The notes: generated from the letters alone by a model not told the origin. DNA of 64,000 nucleotides from Phaeobacter sp. 22II1-1F12B (GCF_002210165.1 NZ_AQQP01000007.1:248001-312000); one strand, 5' to 3'; positions 25,123 to 34,986 are shown, counted from the first letter of the stretch. Numbers and translations: made by a program.

Positions 25123-27519
25123 ATGAACGACGCCGCCCATTCCCGCAAAACAGGAGATCTCCTCGCAGGCTACCACCCGCAAGACGGCATTGCCGATGAG
25201 CTGATGCAGGCCGATGGCCGGATTCGTCCGGTCTGGGAACCCTTCATCAACTTCCTTGCCGGGCTCGGGCCACAGGATCTTGCGCGGCGTTTTGCACGGG
25301 GCGATCAGTATCTGCAGGATGCGGGCGTCTATTTCCGGCAATATACCGATACCGGCTCGACCGAACGCAACTGGCCGCTCAGCCATATCCCGGTGGTCAT
25401 CGGTCCCGACGAATGGAAAACCCTAAGCGAAGGCATCGTGCAGCGCGCCGAGCTGCTCGAACGGGTGATGGCCGATCTTTATGGCCCCGGCGAACTGGTC
25501 AGCTCCGGCCTCCTCCCGCCAGAACTGATCACCCGCAACCCCGAATGGCTACGCCCCGTCGTCGGCACAAAACCCCGCTCGGGCCATTTCCTGCACCTGC
25601 TCGCCTTTGAAATCGGTCGCTCGCCCGATGGCAGCTGGCTCGTGCTGGGCGACCGGGCGCAGGCGCCTTCCGGACCCGGTTTCGCGCTGGAAAACCGCAT
25701 GGCCGCCAGCCGGGTGTTCTTCGATCACTTCCCGACCGCCAACGTGGCGCGGCTGGCCAGCTTCTTCCGAAGCTTCCGCGACGCGCTGAATGACCTGCGC
25801 GGTACCAGCGAAGGCCGCGTCGCGATCCTCACCCCCGGCCAGCACACCGACACCTATTTCGAACACGCCTATATCGCCCGCTATCTTGGCCTCATGCTGC
25901 TCGAAAGCGAGGACCTGCGCGTCGAAAAGGGCGAACTGATGGTGCGCACGATCCATGGCCCTCAGCCGGTCAGCGTGATCTGGCGTCGGCTCGACAGCCG
26001 GTTCTCCGATCCGCTCGAACTTGACGAAGGCTCGGCGCTCGGCACCCCCGGCATGGTCGCCGCACTCAGGAACGAGGCGCTGACCATGCTGAACTGCCTC
26101 GGCTCCGGCGTACTCGAAGCCCGCGCCCTCATGGCCTTCCTGCCCCGCATCGCCCGCAACTGGACGGGCGAACCGCTCAAGCTGCCCAATATCGCCACAT
26201 GGTGGTGCGGCCAGCAGAACGAATTGAACCACGTACGCAACAACCTTTCCGAGATGATGATCGGCCCGGCCCTGTCCACAAGCCTCCCCTTCGACATGGA
26301 TGCCGCCACCGCGCTTGGCGGCTCATTCCGCGACGGCGCGCAGGGGCCGGTCGAGGATTGGCTGAAAGAGGACGCGGCAAACCTCGTCGGGCAAGAGGCC
26401 GTGTCGCTCTCGACCACGCCTGCGATGATCGACGGCCAGCTTGTACCGCGCCCGATGGTGGTGCGAGTCTTTGCCGCCCGCACCGCCGACGGCTGGACGG
26501 TGATGCCCGGCGGCTATGCCCGGATCGGACGCACCGAGGACCCGACCGCGCTTGCCATGCAAAGCGGCGGATCGGTGGCCGATGTCTGGGTCATTGGCGA
26601 CGAACCCGTGGTGGCCGACAGCCTGACCGCACAAACCGCAGGCCCCTTCGTCCGCCGCACCCCCGGAGAGCTGCCGACCCGCGCCGCCGACAACCTGTTC
26701 TGGCTCGGTCGCTACATGGAACGCGCCGAAAGCCAGGTGCGCAAGCTGCGCGCCTATCACCTGCGGCTCGAAGATGCGGGCGACAAGACCAACCCGCTTG
26801 TGGCGTACCTTGGTGACTTCATCGGACGGCAGGGCATGGACGTGGACCACCCCGTTCCACGCCAGTTGCTCAGCCTGTTCCAGCTTGCACGCGGCTGCGC
26901 GGGCAAGGTGCGCGACCGGTTCTCGACCGATGGCTGGCACGCGGTGGCCGATCTCGAAACCTCGGTCCGCGAGATGAGCGATCTGCAACAGGCGGGCGAC
27001 GAAACTGTGCGCGCCATGACCGTGCTGTTGCGCAAGCTCGCCGGGTTCTCGGGCCTTGTGCATGAAAACATGTTCCGCTCTGCCGGTTGGCGCTTCCTCA
27101 CCATGGGCCGCGCCATCGAACGGGCGGAAAACATCGCGGCGTTGCTGATAGATTTCGCCGATACCCGCGCCCCGGCTGGCAGTTTCGACATCGCTGTCGA
27201 GGTGGGCGACAGCACCATGACCCATCGCCGCCGTTATTCGGTCAGTTCGAACCGCAACACGGTGATCGACATGATGGTGCTCGACAAGGCCAACCCTCGC
27301 TCGATCCTTGCCCAGCTCGAACAGCTCTGCGAGCAAGAGGCCGAGATCCGTGCCCCCGACAGCGCCGACCAGATGACCACCCTGTCACGCCGCATCCTGC
27401 GGCTGCACACGGAAATCACCACTGCCATCCCCGAGGAAATCGACCGCAAGAGGCTGGAAGCCATCCGCAAGAAGATCATCGGTATTTCCGACGCGATGAC
27501 CACAGAGTATCTGAACTGA
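25123..27519 (+). CDS. Fusion of circularly permuted ATP-grasp and alpha-E domains
   Basis: A 798-residue protein. Residues 1-480 are a circularly permuted ATP-grasp domain (VAILTPGQHTDTYFEHAYIA, VSVIWRRLDSRFSDP, APSGPGFALENRM). Residues 500-798 are an alpha-E domain starting RAADNLFWLGRYMERAESQVRK. It is a one-chain version of the two adjacent proteins at 4955-7328. It overlaps the next gene (TGATG at 27517-27521) and follows the DUF2126 gene by 3 nt, so the three genes form one operon. Predicted role: ATP-dependent formation of amide or peptide bonds on an unknown substrate. Confidence 0.9.
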   Translation: MNDAAHSRKTGDLLAGYHPQDGIADELMQADGRIRPVWEPFINFLAGLGPQDLARRFARGDQYLQDAGVYFRQYTDTGSTERNWPLSHIPVVIGPDEWKTLSEGIVQRAELLERVMADLYGPGELVSSGLLPPELITRNPEWLRPVVGTKPRSGHFLHLLAFEIGRSPDGSWLVLGDRAQAPSGPGFALENRMAASRVFFDHFPTANVARLASFFRSFRDALNDLRGTSEGRVAILTPGQHTDTYFEHAYIARYLGLMLLESEDLRVEKGELMVRTIHGPQPVSVIWRRLDSRFSDPLELDEGSALGTPGMVAALRNEALTMLNCLGSGVLEARALMAFLPRIARNWTGEPLKLPNIATWWCGQQNELNHVRNNLSEMMIGPALSTSLPFDMDAATALGGSFRDGAQGPVEDWLKEDAANLVGQEAVSLSTTPAMIDGQLVPRPMVVRVFAARTADGWTVMPGGYARIGRTEDPTALAMQSGGSVADVWVIGDEPVVADSLTAQTAGPFVRRTPGELPTRAADNLFWLGRYMERAESQVRKLRAYHLRLEDAGDKTNPLVAYLGDFIGRQGMDVDHPVPRQLLSLFQLARGCAGKVRDRFSTDGWHAVADLETSVREMSDLQQAGDETVRAMTVLLRKLAGFSGLVHENMFRSAGWRFLTMGRAIERAENIAALLIDFADTRAPAGSFDIAVEVGDSTMTHRRRYSVSSNRNTVIDMMVLDKANPRSILAQLEQLCEQEAEIRAPDSADQMTTLSRRILRLHTEITTAIPEEIDRKRLEAIRKKIIGISDAMTTEYLN

Positions 27520-28415
27520 TGAGCACCCTTTACGACATCAAGCTCAAGATCAGCTACCGCTACGAATACCCCGCCGCTGCGGGCCGCAGCCTGCTGCGTA
27601 TCATGCCGCTGAACCTGCCCGACCAGCAGTTGATCTCCGGCGCGGTCTCCTGCGACCCACCCGGCGATTTCCGCCGCGATTCCACCGATTTCTTTGGCAA
27701 CCGCACCACCGAACTGGCTCATGACCGGCCGCTTTCGCGGATCACCTTCCGCTTTGACGGGCGGGTGCGGCGCAGCGCCGATCTGGTGTCCTTCGACCTC
27801 TCGCGCGGCCTGTCAGCGATCCGGCAGGAAACCGACGCGATCCGCTCGATCGACCCGACCTCGCCGCATCATTTCCTCGGCCCCAGCGAAAGGGTCACCC
27901 CCGGCGCCGAGATTTCAGATTTCGCCCGCGATACCGTACGCTCCGACATGTCGACGCTGGCCGCCGTGCAGGCCATCGCCCACGCCCTGCATCGCACGAT
28001 GAAATTCGACCCGGAGTCGACCGAGGTCTCGACCAACCCGTTCGATGCTTTCCGCAAGCGGCGCGGCGTCTGTCAGGATTTCACCCATATCATGATAGCC
28101 GCGCTTCGGGCCGTCGATATCCCGGCGGGCTATGTCAGCGGTTTCATCCGGACGATCCCGCCCGAGGGCAAGGAACGGCTCGAAGGGGCGGACGCGATGC
28201 ACGCCTGGGTCAGGGCATGGTGCGGCGCCGACGCGGGCTGGGTCCAGATCGACCCGACCAACGACATGATGGCGGGCAATGACCATGTCATCGTCGCCAT
28301 CGGGCGCGACTATGCCGATGTCTCGCCGGTCAAGGGCTCGATGCGCGCCTTTGGCCGCCAGACCACCCGACACGAGGTCGACATGGTCTCGGTCAGCCCG
28401 GCACCCGCGCGCTAG
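27519..28415 (+). CDS. Transglutaminase-like cysteine protease (second amidoligase locus)
   Basis: A 298-residue protein with an N-terminal beta domain (YDIKLKISYRYEYPA) and a transglutaminase core with Cys185 in GVCQDFTH, His228 in DAMHAWVRAW and Asp245 in QIDPTND. It is related to, but clearly different from, the transglutaminase of the Anbu operon. Its ATG overlaps the upstream stop, so translation is coupled. Its 3' end overlaps the convergent ABC permease gene by 4 nt. Together the three genes give a ligase plus two papain-like enzymes. Confidence 0.88.
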   Translation: MSTLYDIKLKISYRYEYPAAAGRSLLRIMPLNLPDQQLISGAVSCDPPGDFRRDSTDFFGNRTTELAHDRPLSRITFRFDGRVRRSADLVSFDLSRGLSAIRQETDAIRSIDPTSPHHFLGPSERVTPGAEISDFARDTVRSDMSTLAAVQAIAHALHRTMKFDPESTEVSTNPFDAFRKRRGVCQDFTHIMIAALRAVDIPAGYVSGFIRTIPPEGKERLEGADAMHAWVRAWCGADAGWVQIDPTNDMMAGNDHVIVAIGRDYADVSPVKGSMRAFGRQTTRHEVDMVSVSPAPAR

Positions 28416-29272
28416 GCATCTTCCTTGTTGCGCTGCACCACGACACTCAGCAGCGCCAGCAAACCGGACCCGATCATCAGGAACACCGAAACCGCGTTCA
28501 GCACCGGAGTCGAGCCGACCTTGACCATGCGGTCATACATGGTGATCGTCAGCGGCGCGTCCGATCCCACCAACATCAGCGTCGTGTTGAAGTTCTCGAA
28601 CGACACAAGGAACGCGACCACAAAGGCCGAGAACAGCGCTGGCACCAGATAGGGCAGCGTCACCGTCGCGAGCACCCGCCCCCGGCTTGCCCCAAGGTTC
28701 AGCGCCGCCTCTTCCAGCGATTCATCGAACTTCTGAAGCCGCGCGGCAATGACCAACGAGGTGATCGTCGTCAGAAAGGAAAACTGCCCCAGAACGATCA
28801 GCGGAATACCGGGGCGCAGCCATGTCGGGTTGAAATCGAACACGTTGTCGATCCCGTTCGCGATCATGCTTGCAAAGACAAGGATCGCGATGCCAAGGAT
28901 CACACCGGGGATCACCAGCGGCACCACCATAAGCACATACAGCGCGTTCTTGAACGGAAATTCCTTGCGCACGAAAAGGAACGCGTTGCAGGTCCCCGCG
29001 ATCACCGCCAGCGCCGACACGATCACCCCGATGTAAAGCGAATTGCCAAGGCCACGCAGCAACCGGTCATCGTGGAACATGCCCAGCTTCGGCTCGGTAT
29101 CGTTAAAGAACCAGTCCAGCGTGAACCCCTGCCACGGCAGCGACGGGAACATGGAATCGTTGAAGGCAAAGACACCCGCCGCCAGCAGCGGCGCGACAAG
29201 ATAGATGAAAAAGATCACCACATAGGCGCGGTAGACGAACCCGAGAAACGGAGAGCGGTTGGCAGAATTCAT
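28412..29272 (-). CDS. ABC transporter permease, polyamine type (PotC-like)
   Basis: A 286-residue permease with six predicted helices and the EAA loop EEAALNLGASRGRVLATVTLP. It follows the first permease by 5 nt and closes the binding protein-ATPase-permease-permease unit typical of spermidine/putrescine importers (PotABCD/PotFGHI). The exact ligand is not decided by sequence. It ends in a 4-nt overlap with the convergent transglutaminase gene. Confidence 0.87.
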   Translation of the reverse strand: MNSANRSPFLGFVYRAYVVIFFIYLVAPLLAAGVFAFNDSMFPSLPWQGFTLDWFFNDTEPKLGMFHDDRLLRGLGNSLYIGVIVSALAVIAGTCNAFLFVRKEFPFKNALYVLMVVPLVIPGVILGIAILVFASMIANGIDNVFDFNPTWLRPGIPLIVLGQFSFLTTITSLVIAARLQKFDESLEEAALNLGASRGRVLATVTLPYLVPALFSAFVVAFLVSFENFNTTLMLVGSDAPLTITMYDRMVKVGSTPVLNAVSVFLMIGSGLLALLSVVVQRNKEDA

Positions 29273-29277
29273 CGCGC

Positions 29278-30144
29278 CTACTCCTTTGCCACTGTGGTCG
29301 CAAGGCTCTGCCCCGTGAGCCGCAAGCCAGCCCAGACCACGAATGAGGTGAACAAAAGCAGAAGCACGCCAAAGGTCGCCCCCGCCTCCCAGTTATAGCG
29401 GGTGATGAACTGGTTATAGATCTGCTCGGTGAACCAGCTTGAATTCTTGCCGCCCAGCAGGATCGGCGTCAGGTAGCTGCCCGCCGTCAGCATGAAGGTG
29501 ATGATGCAGCCCGACACGATGCCCGGCATGGCATAAGGCACGATGATCCGGCGGAACACGGTGAACCGGCTGCCGCCAAGGTTATACCCCGCCTCAAGCA
29601 GCGCATCGTCCATGCCGTCCAGCGTCGAGACCAGCGGCACGATCATGAAAAGCACGACCGTATAGACCAGCCCGATGATCACCGTCATGTCGTTATACAG
29701 CATCTCTACCGGCTCACCGATGATGCCCAGCCATTGCAATGCGCCGGAAATGATCCCGGTCTCGCGCAGCAGCACGATCCAGCCAAAGGCGCGCACAAGG
29801 TCGCTTACCCACAGCGGGATCAGGCACAACAGGAACAGTCCCGCCCGCGCCTGCTTCTTGGCGATCTTAGCGATGTAATAGGCAACCGGAAACCCGATCA
29901 TCAGCGCCAGTATCGTCACCAGAATGGACATCCAAGCCGTGCGCAGCAGCGTGTTCCAGTAGATCGGCTCGCCAAGAAAATCCATGTAGTTCTTGAAACC
30001 GAACTCGTACTGGCGCGGCCCGACCTTTTCCTGCAAGGAAACATAGCCGATCCCCGCCTGCGGCAGGATGATCAGCAGCACGATCCATAACGCGAATGGC
30101 GTCATCAACAGGATCAGCGACAGCTTGCCTGTATCGCTGCGCAT
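29278..30144 (-). CDS. ABC transporter permease, polyamine type (PotB-like)
   Basis: A 288-residue permease with the EAA loop DDALLEAGYNLGGSRFTVFRRIIVP and six helices, starting with a hydrophobic segment after MRSDTGK. Its ATG overlaps the ATPase stop (TGATG), giving translational coupling. It forms the transmembrane heterodimer with the PotC-like subunit downstream. Confidence 0.87.
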   Translation of the reverse strand: MRSDTGKLSLILLMTPFALWIVLLIILPQAGIGYVSLQEKVGPRQYEFGFKNYMDFLGEPIYWNTLLRTAWMSILVTILALMIGFPVAYYIAKIAKKQARAGLFLLCLIPLWVSDLVRAFGWIVLLRETGIISGALQWLGIIGEPVEMLYNDMTVIIGLVYTVVLFMIVPLVSTLDGMDDALLEAGYNLGGSRFTVFRRIIVPYAMPGIVSGCIITFMLTAGSYLTPILLGGKNSSWFTEQIYNQFITRYNWEAGATFGVLLLLFTSFVVWAGLRLTGQSLATTVAKE

Positions 30145-31211
30145 CAGGCCGCCTCGCCGGGAAAGGCCAGCGCGCGTTTCGGATCCCAGTGGATCTGCAC
30201 TTCATCGCCTTCGGCCAGCGTGCTCGCGCCCGACGGGTCCGCGACTTCGATCAGCTTGCCCGACGGTGTCTTGACCAGCACCCGGCTGTTCGCCCCGTTG
30301 AACAGCAGGCTGTCCACCTTGCCACTCAGGGTCGATCCCTCGGGGCCCGCGCCGATCTTGATGACCTCGGGGCGCACGAACACCTCGACCGAGGCGCCAT
30401 CGCCGCCGCCTTCGGCCGAGGCGACAACCGTATCGCCACCCTCAAGCTGCACCCGCGCCATGCCGTCCGACACCCGGTCGACCCGGCCCGCCCAGCGGTT
30501 GCTGTCGCCGACAAACCCGGCGACAAACCCCGACACCGGTCGGTCGTACAGTTCTTTCGGAGAGCCGATCTGCTCGAACCGGCCCGCGTTCATCACCGCC
30601 ACGTTGTCGGACATGACAAGCGCCTCGGACTGGTCGTGGGTGATGTAAAGGAATGTCGTCTCGAACTGGTGCTGCAACTGCTTCAGCTCGATCTTCATAT
30701 GTTCGCGCAGCTTCAGGTCCAGCGCGCCAAGCGGCTCGTCCAGCAAAAGAACATCCGGCTCAAGCACCATGCAGCGCGCAATCGCGATCCGCTGCTTCTG
30801 CCCGCCCGACAGCTGCGACACCTGCTTTTCCTCGACGCCCGGCAGGCCGACACGATCCAGCACGGCCTTCACCTTGTCCCCGATCGAGGATTTCGCATCG
30901 CCCCGGCAGCGCAGCCCATAGGCGATATTCTCACCCACGTTCATCATCGGGAACAGCGCGAGGTGCTGGAACACCATCTTGACGTTGCGCTTGTTGGGCG
31001 GGTCGTTCAGTACGGAGCGATCCTTGATCAGGATATCTCCCTCGCTCGGGTTCTCGAACCCCGCGATCATGCGCATCAGCGTGGTCTTACCGCAGCCCGA
31101 CGGCCCGAGGATCGAAAAGAAAGACCCGCTGGGCACCCCGAAAGACACCGAATCCACCGCGGTGAAACTTCCGAACCGCTTGGTTACGCTTTTGCTCTCA
31201 AGATCGTACAC
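30144..31211 (-). CDS. ABC transporter ATP-binding protein, polyamine type (PotA-like)
   Basis: A 355-residue ATPase with Walker A GPSGCGKTTLMRM, signature LSGGQKQR, Walker B VLLLDEPLGALD and a C-terminal TOBE-type regulatory domain (from about residue 240; FVRPEVIKIG). The layout is that of PotA/PotG. It is separated from the binding protein gene by about 90 nt containing a stem-loop, which may set the ratio of binding protein to transporter. Confidence 0.9.
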   Translation of the reverse strand: MYDLESKSVTKRFGSFTAVDSVSFGVPSGSFFSILGPSGCGKTTLMRMIAGFENPSEGDILIKDRSVLNDPPNKRNVKMVFQHLALFPMMNVGENIAYGLRCRGDAKSSIGDKVKAVLDRVGLPGVEEKQVSQLSGGQKQRIAIARCMVLEPDVLLLDEPLGALDLKLREHMKIELKQLQHQFETTFLYITHDQSEALVMSDNVAVMNAGRFEQIGSPKELYDRPVSGFVAGFVGDSNRWAGRVDRVSDGMARVQLEGGDTVVASAEGGGDGASVEVFVRPEVIKIGAGPEGSTLSGKVDSLLFNGANSRVLVKTPSGKLIEVADPSGASTLAEGDEVQIHWDPKRALAFPGEAA

Positions 31212-31240
31212 GCTCTGCCCCTGTTTAATATGTCATCTTG

Positions 31241-31269
31241 GACAGGGCCGCGTCACGCGCGCCCCTGTC
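31241..31269 (-). other. Intercistronic stem-loop between binding-protein and ATPase genes
   Basis: GACAGGG and CCCTGTC enclose a 15-nt GC-rich loop that can itself pair GCG/CGC. It lies directly after the binding protein gene and before the PotA-like gene, a usual place for a 3'-stabilising or partially terminating hairpin. Confidence 0.45.
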
Positions 31270-31300
31270 TTTGTTACGTGTCCCGAAAGGGTGGGCAACC

Positions 31301-32374
31301 TTACTCGGTCGCGGCCTTGATCCGCTCAAGCGCCAGACCTTCCATGTCTTCAAGACCCGGAGGGATGTTGGCAAAGAACTTGAGGTTGTCGAGATCGCTC
31401 TGGTCGAACGCCGCCTGCACGGCCGAGCGCTTGTCGTCGGGCAGCAGCTCGATGCCGTTCGGCACGGCAGCGATTGCACCGGTCGACGAGGACATGATCG
31501 TTACGTTCTCTGGGCGCAGCACAAAGTTGATCCACTTGTAAGCCGCGTCATCCGCCTCGCCGCCCTTCGGGATGGCAAAGGTGTCGATCCACGCCAGCGC
31601 GCCGGTTTCTGGCGGCACGAATACGATGTCCGGGTTCTCGTTATAGAGTTTATAGGCAGTCGAATCCCACGTTTCCGACAGGATCACTTCGCCCGACAGC
31701 ATCAGGCCCGACAGGTCGTCGCCGCCGCTCCAGTAGGTCTTGATGTTGGATTTGCACTCGATCAGCTTGGCAGTCACCTGATCCAGCATGTCCTGATAGG
31801 CGTCCATGTCGGAATAAAGCTCGAACGGGTTCATCCCCATGCCGAACGCGGTGCCCAGCAGGATCGTGCGGCGCAGACGCATCGAGGTCTTGCCCTGATA
31901 GGCCGGATCGCAAAGATCGGCCCAGCCGCTGGCATCGGGCGCTTCCTTGATGTTGGCCATGATGCCCGAGGTGCCCCACTGGTGCGGCACGGCATAGACT
32001 TCGCCGTCGATGGTGGTGTTTGCCTTGACGCCGTCCAGCAGGTTCGGCGACAGGGCCGAGGTATCGATCTGGCTCAGATCGAGCGGCTTGTAGATGTCGT
32101 ATTCCAGCTGCGCCGCGTAAATACGGTCGTGGCTCGGCTGGGCAAGGTCATAGCCCGACCCGCCAGTGGCGCGCAGCTTGGCGATCATTTCCTCGTTGTT
32201 GGAAAAGGTCACTTCGACGTCGATATCGGGGTATTCTTCCTCGAACTTCTGGATCAGCTCATCGGGTGCGTAGCTGCCCCATGTAAGCAGGCGCAGCGTT
32301 TCCGCCGAGGCCATCGACCCTGCGGTCAGGCCCATCGCCGTGCCCGCAAGCATCAGTTTCAACGAAGTTTTCAT
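31301..32374 (-). CDS. Periplasmic polyamine-type substrate-binding protein (PotD/PotF-like)
   Basis: A 357-residue exported protein. The signal peptide (MKTSLKLMLAGTAMGLTAGSMASA) is followed by LRLLTWGSYAPDELIQKFEEEYPDIDVEV, the standard opening of PotD/PotF-type binding proteins. It supplies substrate to the downstream permease. A nearby FAD amine oxidase suggests that polyamines or related amines are taken up and oxidised. It is preceded by a 129-nt gap with no convincing operator. Confidence 0.88.
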   Translation of the reverse strand: MKTSLKLMLAGTAMGLTAGSMASAETLRLLTWGSYAPDELIQKFEEEYPDIDVEVTFSNNEEMIAKLRATGGSGYDLAQPSHDRIYAAQLEYDIYKPLDLSQIDTSALSPNLLDGVKANTTIDGEVYAVPHQWGTSGIMANIKEAPDASGWADLCDPAYQGKTSMRLRRTILLGTAFGMGMNPFELYSDMDAYQDMLDQVTAKLIECKSNIKTYWSGGDDLSGLMLSGEVILSETWDSTAYKLYNENPDIVFVPPETGALAWIDTFAIPKGGEADDAAYKWINFVLRPENVTIMSSSTGAIAAVPNGIELLPDDKRSAVQAAFDQSDLDNLKFFANIPPGLEDMEGLALERIKAATE

Positions 32375-32503
32375 GTGTCGTCTCCCTTGGGTGAATTTAT
32401 TCTTGCTCTGTTATGTTTGTTTTATGGCAGTTCGATTACAACCCTCATTTGGTTTGCCAGAAAGGTCCATTTCCGTACGAATAGAAAGCCAATTAGGGGC
32501 CAA

Positions 32504-33799
32504 TCACAGACCCATGCGGTCTTTCATACGATAAAACTCAACCGCAGCGGGCAAAAACCACGGCTTGCCCCGGTACATCGGACGCGTGCTGAAATCCCCG
32601 TGCTCCAGCCCCGTGGCCGAACCCGCATCGCCGATCACCCGCAGCCCGGTTTTCATGCCGAGATAGCTCGCCATGCCCACGCCCGACCCGCAATAGCCCA
32701 TCGCGTGATGCACCCGGTCGCGCTGCCCGGTGTGGGCCAGTTGGTTGAAGGTATAACCGACGAAACCCATCCACGAATGGCTGACCTTGTGGCCTTCGAT
32801 CTGCGGAAAGATCCGCACCAGATCCTCGTACAGCCGTTTGGCGCTAAAGGTCGTGTCGGTCTCGCCCGCGCTGACCCGGCCCCCGAACAGGATGCGCTTC
32901 CGGTCGGGCGAGGAGCGATAATAGTAAACCACCTTGCGACTGTCCGATGCGATCCGGTCGGTCGGGAACAGCTCGTCCATCAGCGCCTCGGGAAGCTCCT
33001 CGGTCGCGATGATATAGCTGCCGATGGGAATGATCCGCCGCTGATGCCAGGGCGAGGCCGCGTCCGTGTAGCCATTCGTCGCCATCACCACGTCGCGGCA
33101 GGTAATCGTCCCGCGCGAGGTGTTCACCGTTGCCCCGTTCGCGTCCGAGCTGATCCCCGTCGCGCGCGTCTGCGGCACCAGCACCGCGCCCGCCTCGCGC
33201 ACCAGCTTCAAAAGCCCCGCGTGATACCGCCCCGGATCAAGCACCGCGTGATCCTCGAACACCGCGCCGCCGTGATAGAAATCGGACCCCAACTCGCTCC
33301 GCTGCTCGGAGCGTGGCACGATCCGCACCGGCACTTCCAGCCCGACCGGCTGGTTGGCCGTGTCATGTTCCAGCTCGGCAAAAGCCTTGTCGCTATGGGC
33401 CGCATGGAACCGCCCGCAGACCCGGAAATCGCATTCGATCCCTTCGGTGCGGACGAAATCCTCCACATAGGCGCGCGAGGCATGACCGTCGCCCAGAATA
33501 CGCTGCGCGATATCCTTGCCGTATTTGCGCACCAGTGAATCGAACCCCGGTTTGATCGACTGGCTGACCTGCCCGCCATTCTTGGTCGAACATCCCTGCC
33601 CCAGCGCTTCCGCCTCGATCACAACGACCGAACGTCCGCCCCGCGCGATCCGCAGCGCCGCGTGAAGCCCGGTATAGCCCGCCCCGATCACCACCGCATC
33701 GGCCTTGGCCGGGAGGTCGGGCACCGGATCGTCCGCAAGAGGTGAGCGATCCCACCAGTAGGATGCCGCTTTGAAATCCGTCGTGAAGATGTCGCTCAT
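32504..33799 (-). CDS. FAD-dependent oxidoreductase (DadA/PuuB-like amine oxidase)
   Basis: A 431-residue flavoprotein. The dinucleotide-binding motif is ADAVVIGAGYTGLHAALRIARGG (GxGxxG), followed by VIEAEALGQGCSTKNGGQVS, typical of gamma-glutamylputrescine oxidase (PuuB) and D-amino acid dehydrogenase-like enzymes that oxidise secondary amines. The start is ATG 33799; the longer frame to 33907 is not supported. It lies upstream of the polyamine-type importer in the same orientation, so a role in polyamine or related amine oxidation is likely, but the substrate is inferred. Confidence 0.85.
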   Translation of the reverse strand: MSDIFTTDFKAASYWWDRSPLADDPVPDLPAKADAVVIGAGYTGLHAALRIARGGRSVVVIEAEALGQGCSTKNGGQVSQSIKPGFDSLVRKYGKDIAQRILGDGHASRAYVEDFVRTEGIECDFRVCGRFHAAHSDKAFAELEHDTANQPVGLEVPVRIVPRSEQRSELGSDFYHGGAVFEDHAVLDPGRYHAGLLKLVREAGAVLVPQTRATGISSDANGATVNTSRGTITCRDVVMATNGYTDAASPWHQRRIIPIGSYIIATEELPEALMDELFPTDRIASDSRKVVYYYRSSPDRKRILFGGRVSAGETDTTFSAKRLYEDLVRIFPQIEGHKVSHSWMGFVGYTFNQLAHTGQRDRVHHAMGYCGSGVGMASYLGMKTGLRVIGDAGSATGLEHGDFSTRPMYRGKPWFLPAAVEFYRMKDRMGL

Positions 33800-33827
33800 G
33801 CTCTTATGATCCGTGTGATCTTTCAGA

Positions 33828-34937
33828 TCAGCGGTCGATCTCGCTGATCTGGTATATTGATTTTGCCAGCCATTCGGGATTGACCTCGACACCCCAGCCC
33901 GGTGCATCGGTCACTTCGGCCTGACCGTCGGTAATGGTGTAAGGATCTTTCACGAACAGATCGCGCTGCCACGGATAGTAGTCATCCCCTTCGATGGCGA
34001 ATTCAAGATATTTGCCCGCATTCGGGATCGCACGCAGCACATGCATCGTGAAAAGCGTCACCAGCGAAAGATTCGCGCAATGCGGCGTCACCGGCAGCCC
34101 GGCCGCGTCGGCAAGCCGCGCGACCTCCATCGTGCGTCCGATACCCCCCATGTACATCACGTCGGGCTGCACGATATCGACCGCACGCATGTCGATCATC
34201 CGCTTCCAGATCGGCATCTGGCAATCCTGCTCCCCACCGGTCACGTCGATATCCAGCGCCTCGGTGACCTCCTGGGTCTGCTCCAGCTCCCAATAGGGGC
34301 ATGGCTCCTCGTAATGGCTGATCCCGTTCGCCTCGAGCATCCGCCCGACCTCGATCGCCTGCTGCGGCGCATAGCAGGAGTTGGCATCGACCAGCAGCGC
34401 CACGTCCGCGGATTTGAAGGCATTGGCAATAGTCGGCACGATCTCTTCGGTGCGCCCCTCCCATTCGTCCTTGCCGCGCCCGGCCTCGGACCCGATCCGG
34501 AACTTGAAGGCGTCGAACCCGAACTCCCCGCGCAGCTTGCGAAACCGTTCTGCCTCGTCCTTGGGGGTGATGTCGCGCTTCATCGAGGACGCATAGGCGC
34601 GGATCTTGCCTGGTGTCCCGCCCAGCAACTCGACCACCGGCTTGCCCGCCAGCTTGCCCCGCATGTCCCAAACGGCGGTTTCCAGCCCGCCCATCGCGCG
34701 GCAGACATAAGAGCCGGGGAATTTATGCTCGCGCTCCTGAATGAAATTCAGGTGATCGTCCATGTCCTCGATCTCGCGCCCCAGCGTCCAGGGCGCCACC
34801 TGCCGGTGCAGCACCTGCGCGGTGATGTCCGAATGATAGGTCGACATCTGCCCCCACCCCTGTGCGCCGGATTCATCCGTAATGCGGACGAACCCGACAA
34901 AGGCATTGCTGAAGGTTTCGATGCTTCTGAGTTTCAT
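33828..34937 (-). CDS. Enolase superfamily enzyme (mandelate racemase/muconate lactonizing type)
   Basis: A 369-residue (beta/alpha)7-beta barrel enzyme with capping domain. Metal ligands are visible in ALLVDANS (Asp), HYEEPCP (Glu) and VTGGEQD (Glu). The catalytic bases are the K-x-R of FKFRIGS and the His of PVTPHCANL, with DIVQPDVMYMGG preceding. That set suggests an acid-sugar dehydratase or racemase-type reaction through an enolate. The start is ATG 34937. It is divergent from a MocR-type regulator that likely controls it. Substrate unknown. Confidence 0.82.
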   Translation of the reverse strand: MKLRSIETFSNAFVGFVRITDESGAQGWGQMSTYHSDITAQVLHRQVAPWTLGREIEDMDDHLNFIQEREHKFPGSYVCRAMGGLETAVWDMRGKLAGKPVVELLGGTPGKIRAYASSMKRDITPKDEAERFRKLRGEFGFDAFKFRIGSEAGRGKDEWEGRTEEIVPTIANAFKSADVALLVDANSCYAPQQAIEVGRMLEANGISHYEEPCPYWELEQTQEVTEALDIDVTGGEQDCQMPIWKRMIDMRAVDIVQPDVMYMGGIGRTMEVARLADAAGLPVTPHCANLSLVTLFTMHVLRAIPNAGKYLEFAIEGDDYYPWQRDLFVKDPYTITDGQAEVTDAPGWGVEVNPEWLAKSIYQISEIDR

Positions 34938-34986
34938 GCGTGCGGCGCCCCTGATCCGTGAGTGTTTGGCATAAAAGTGATTGCAA

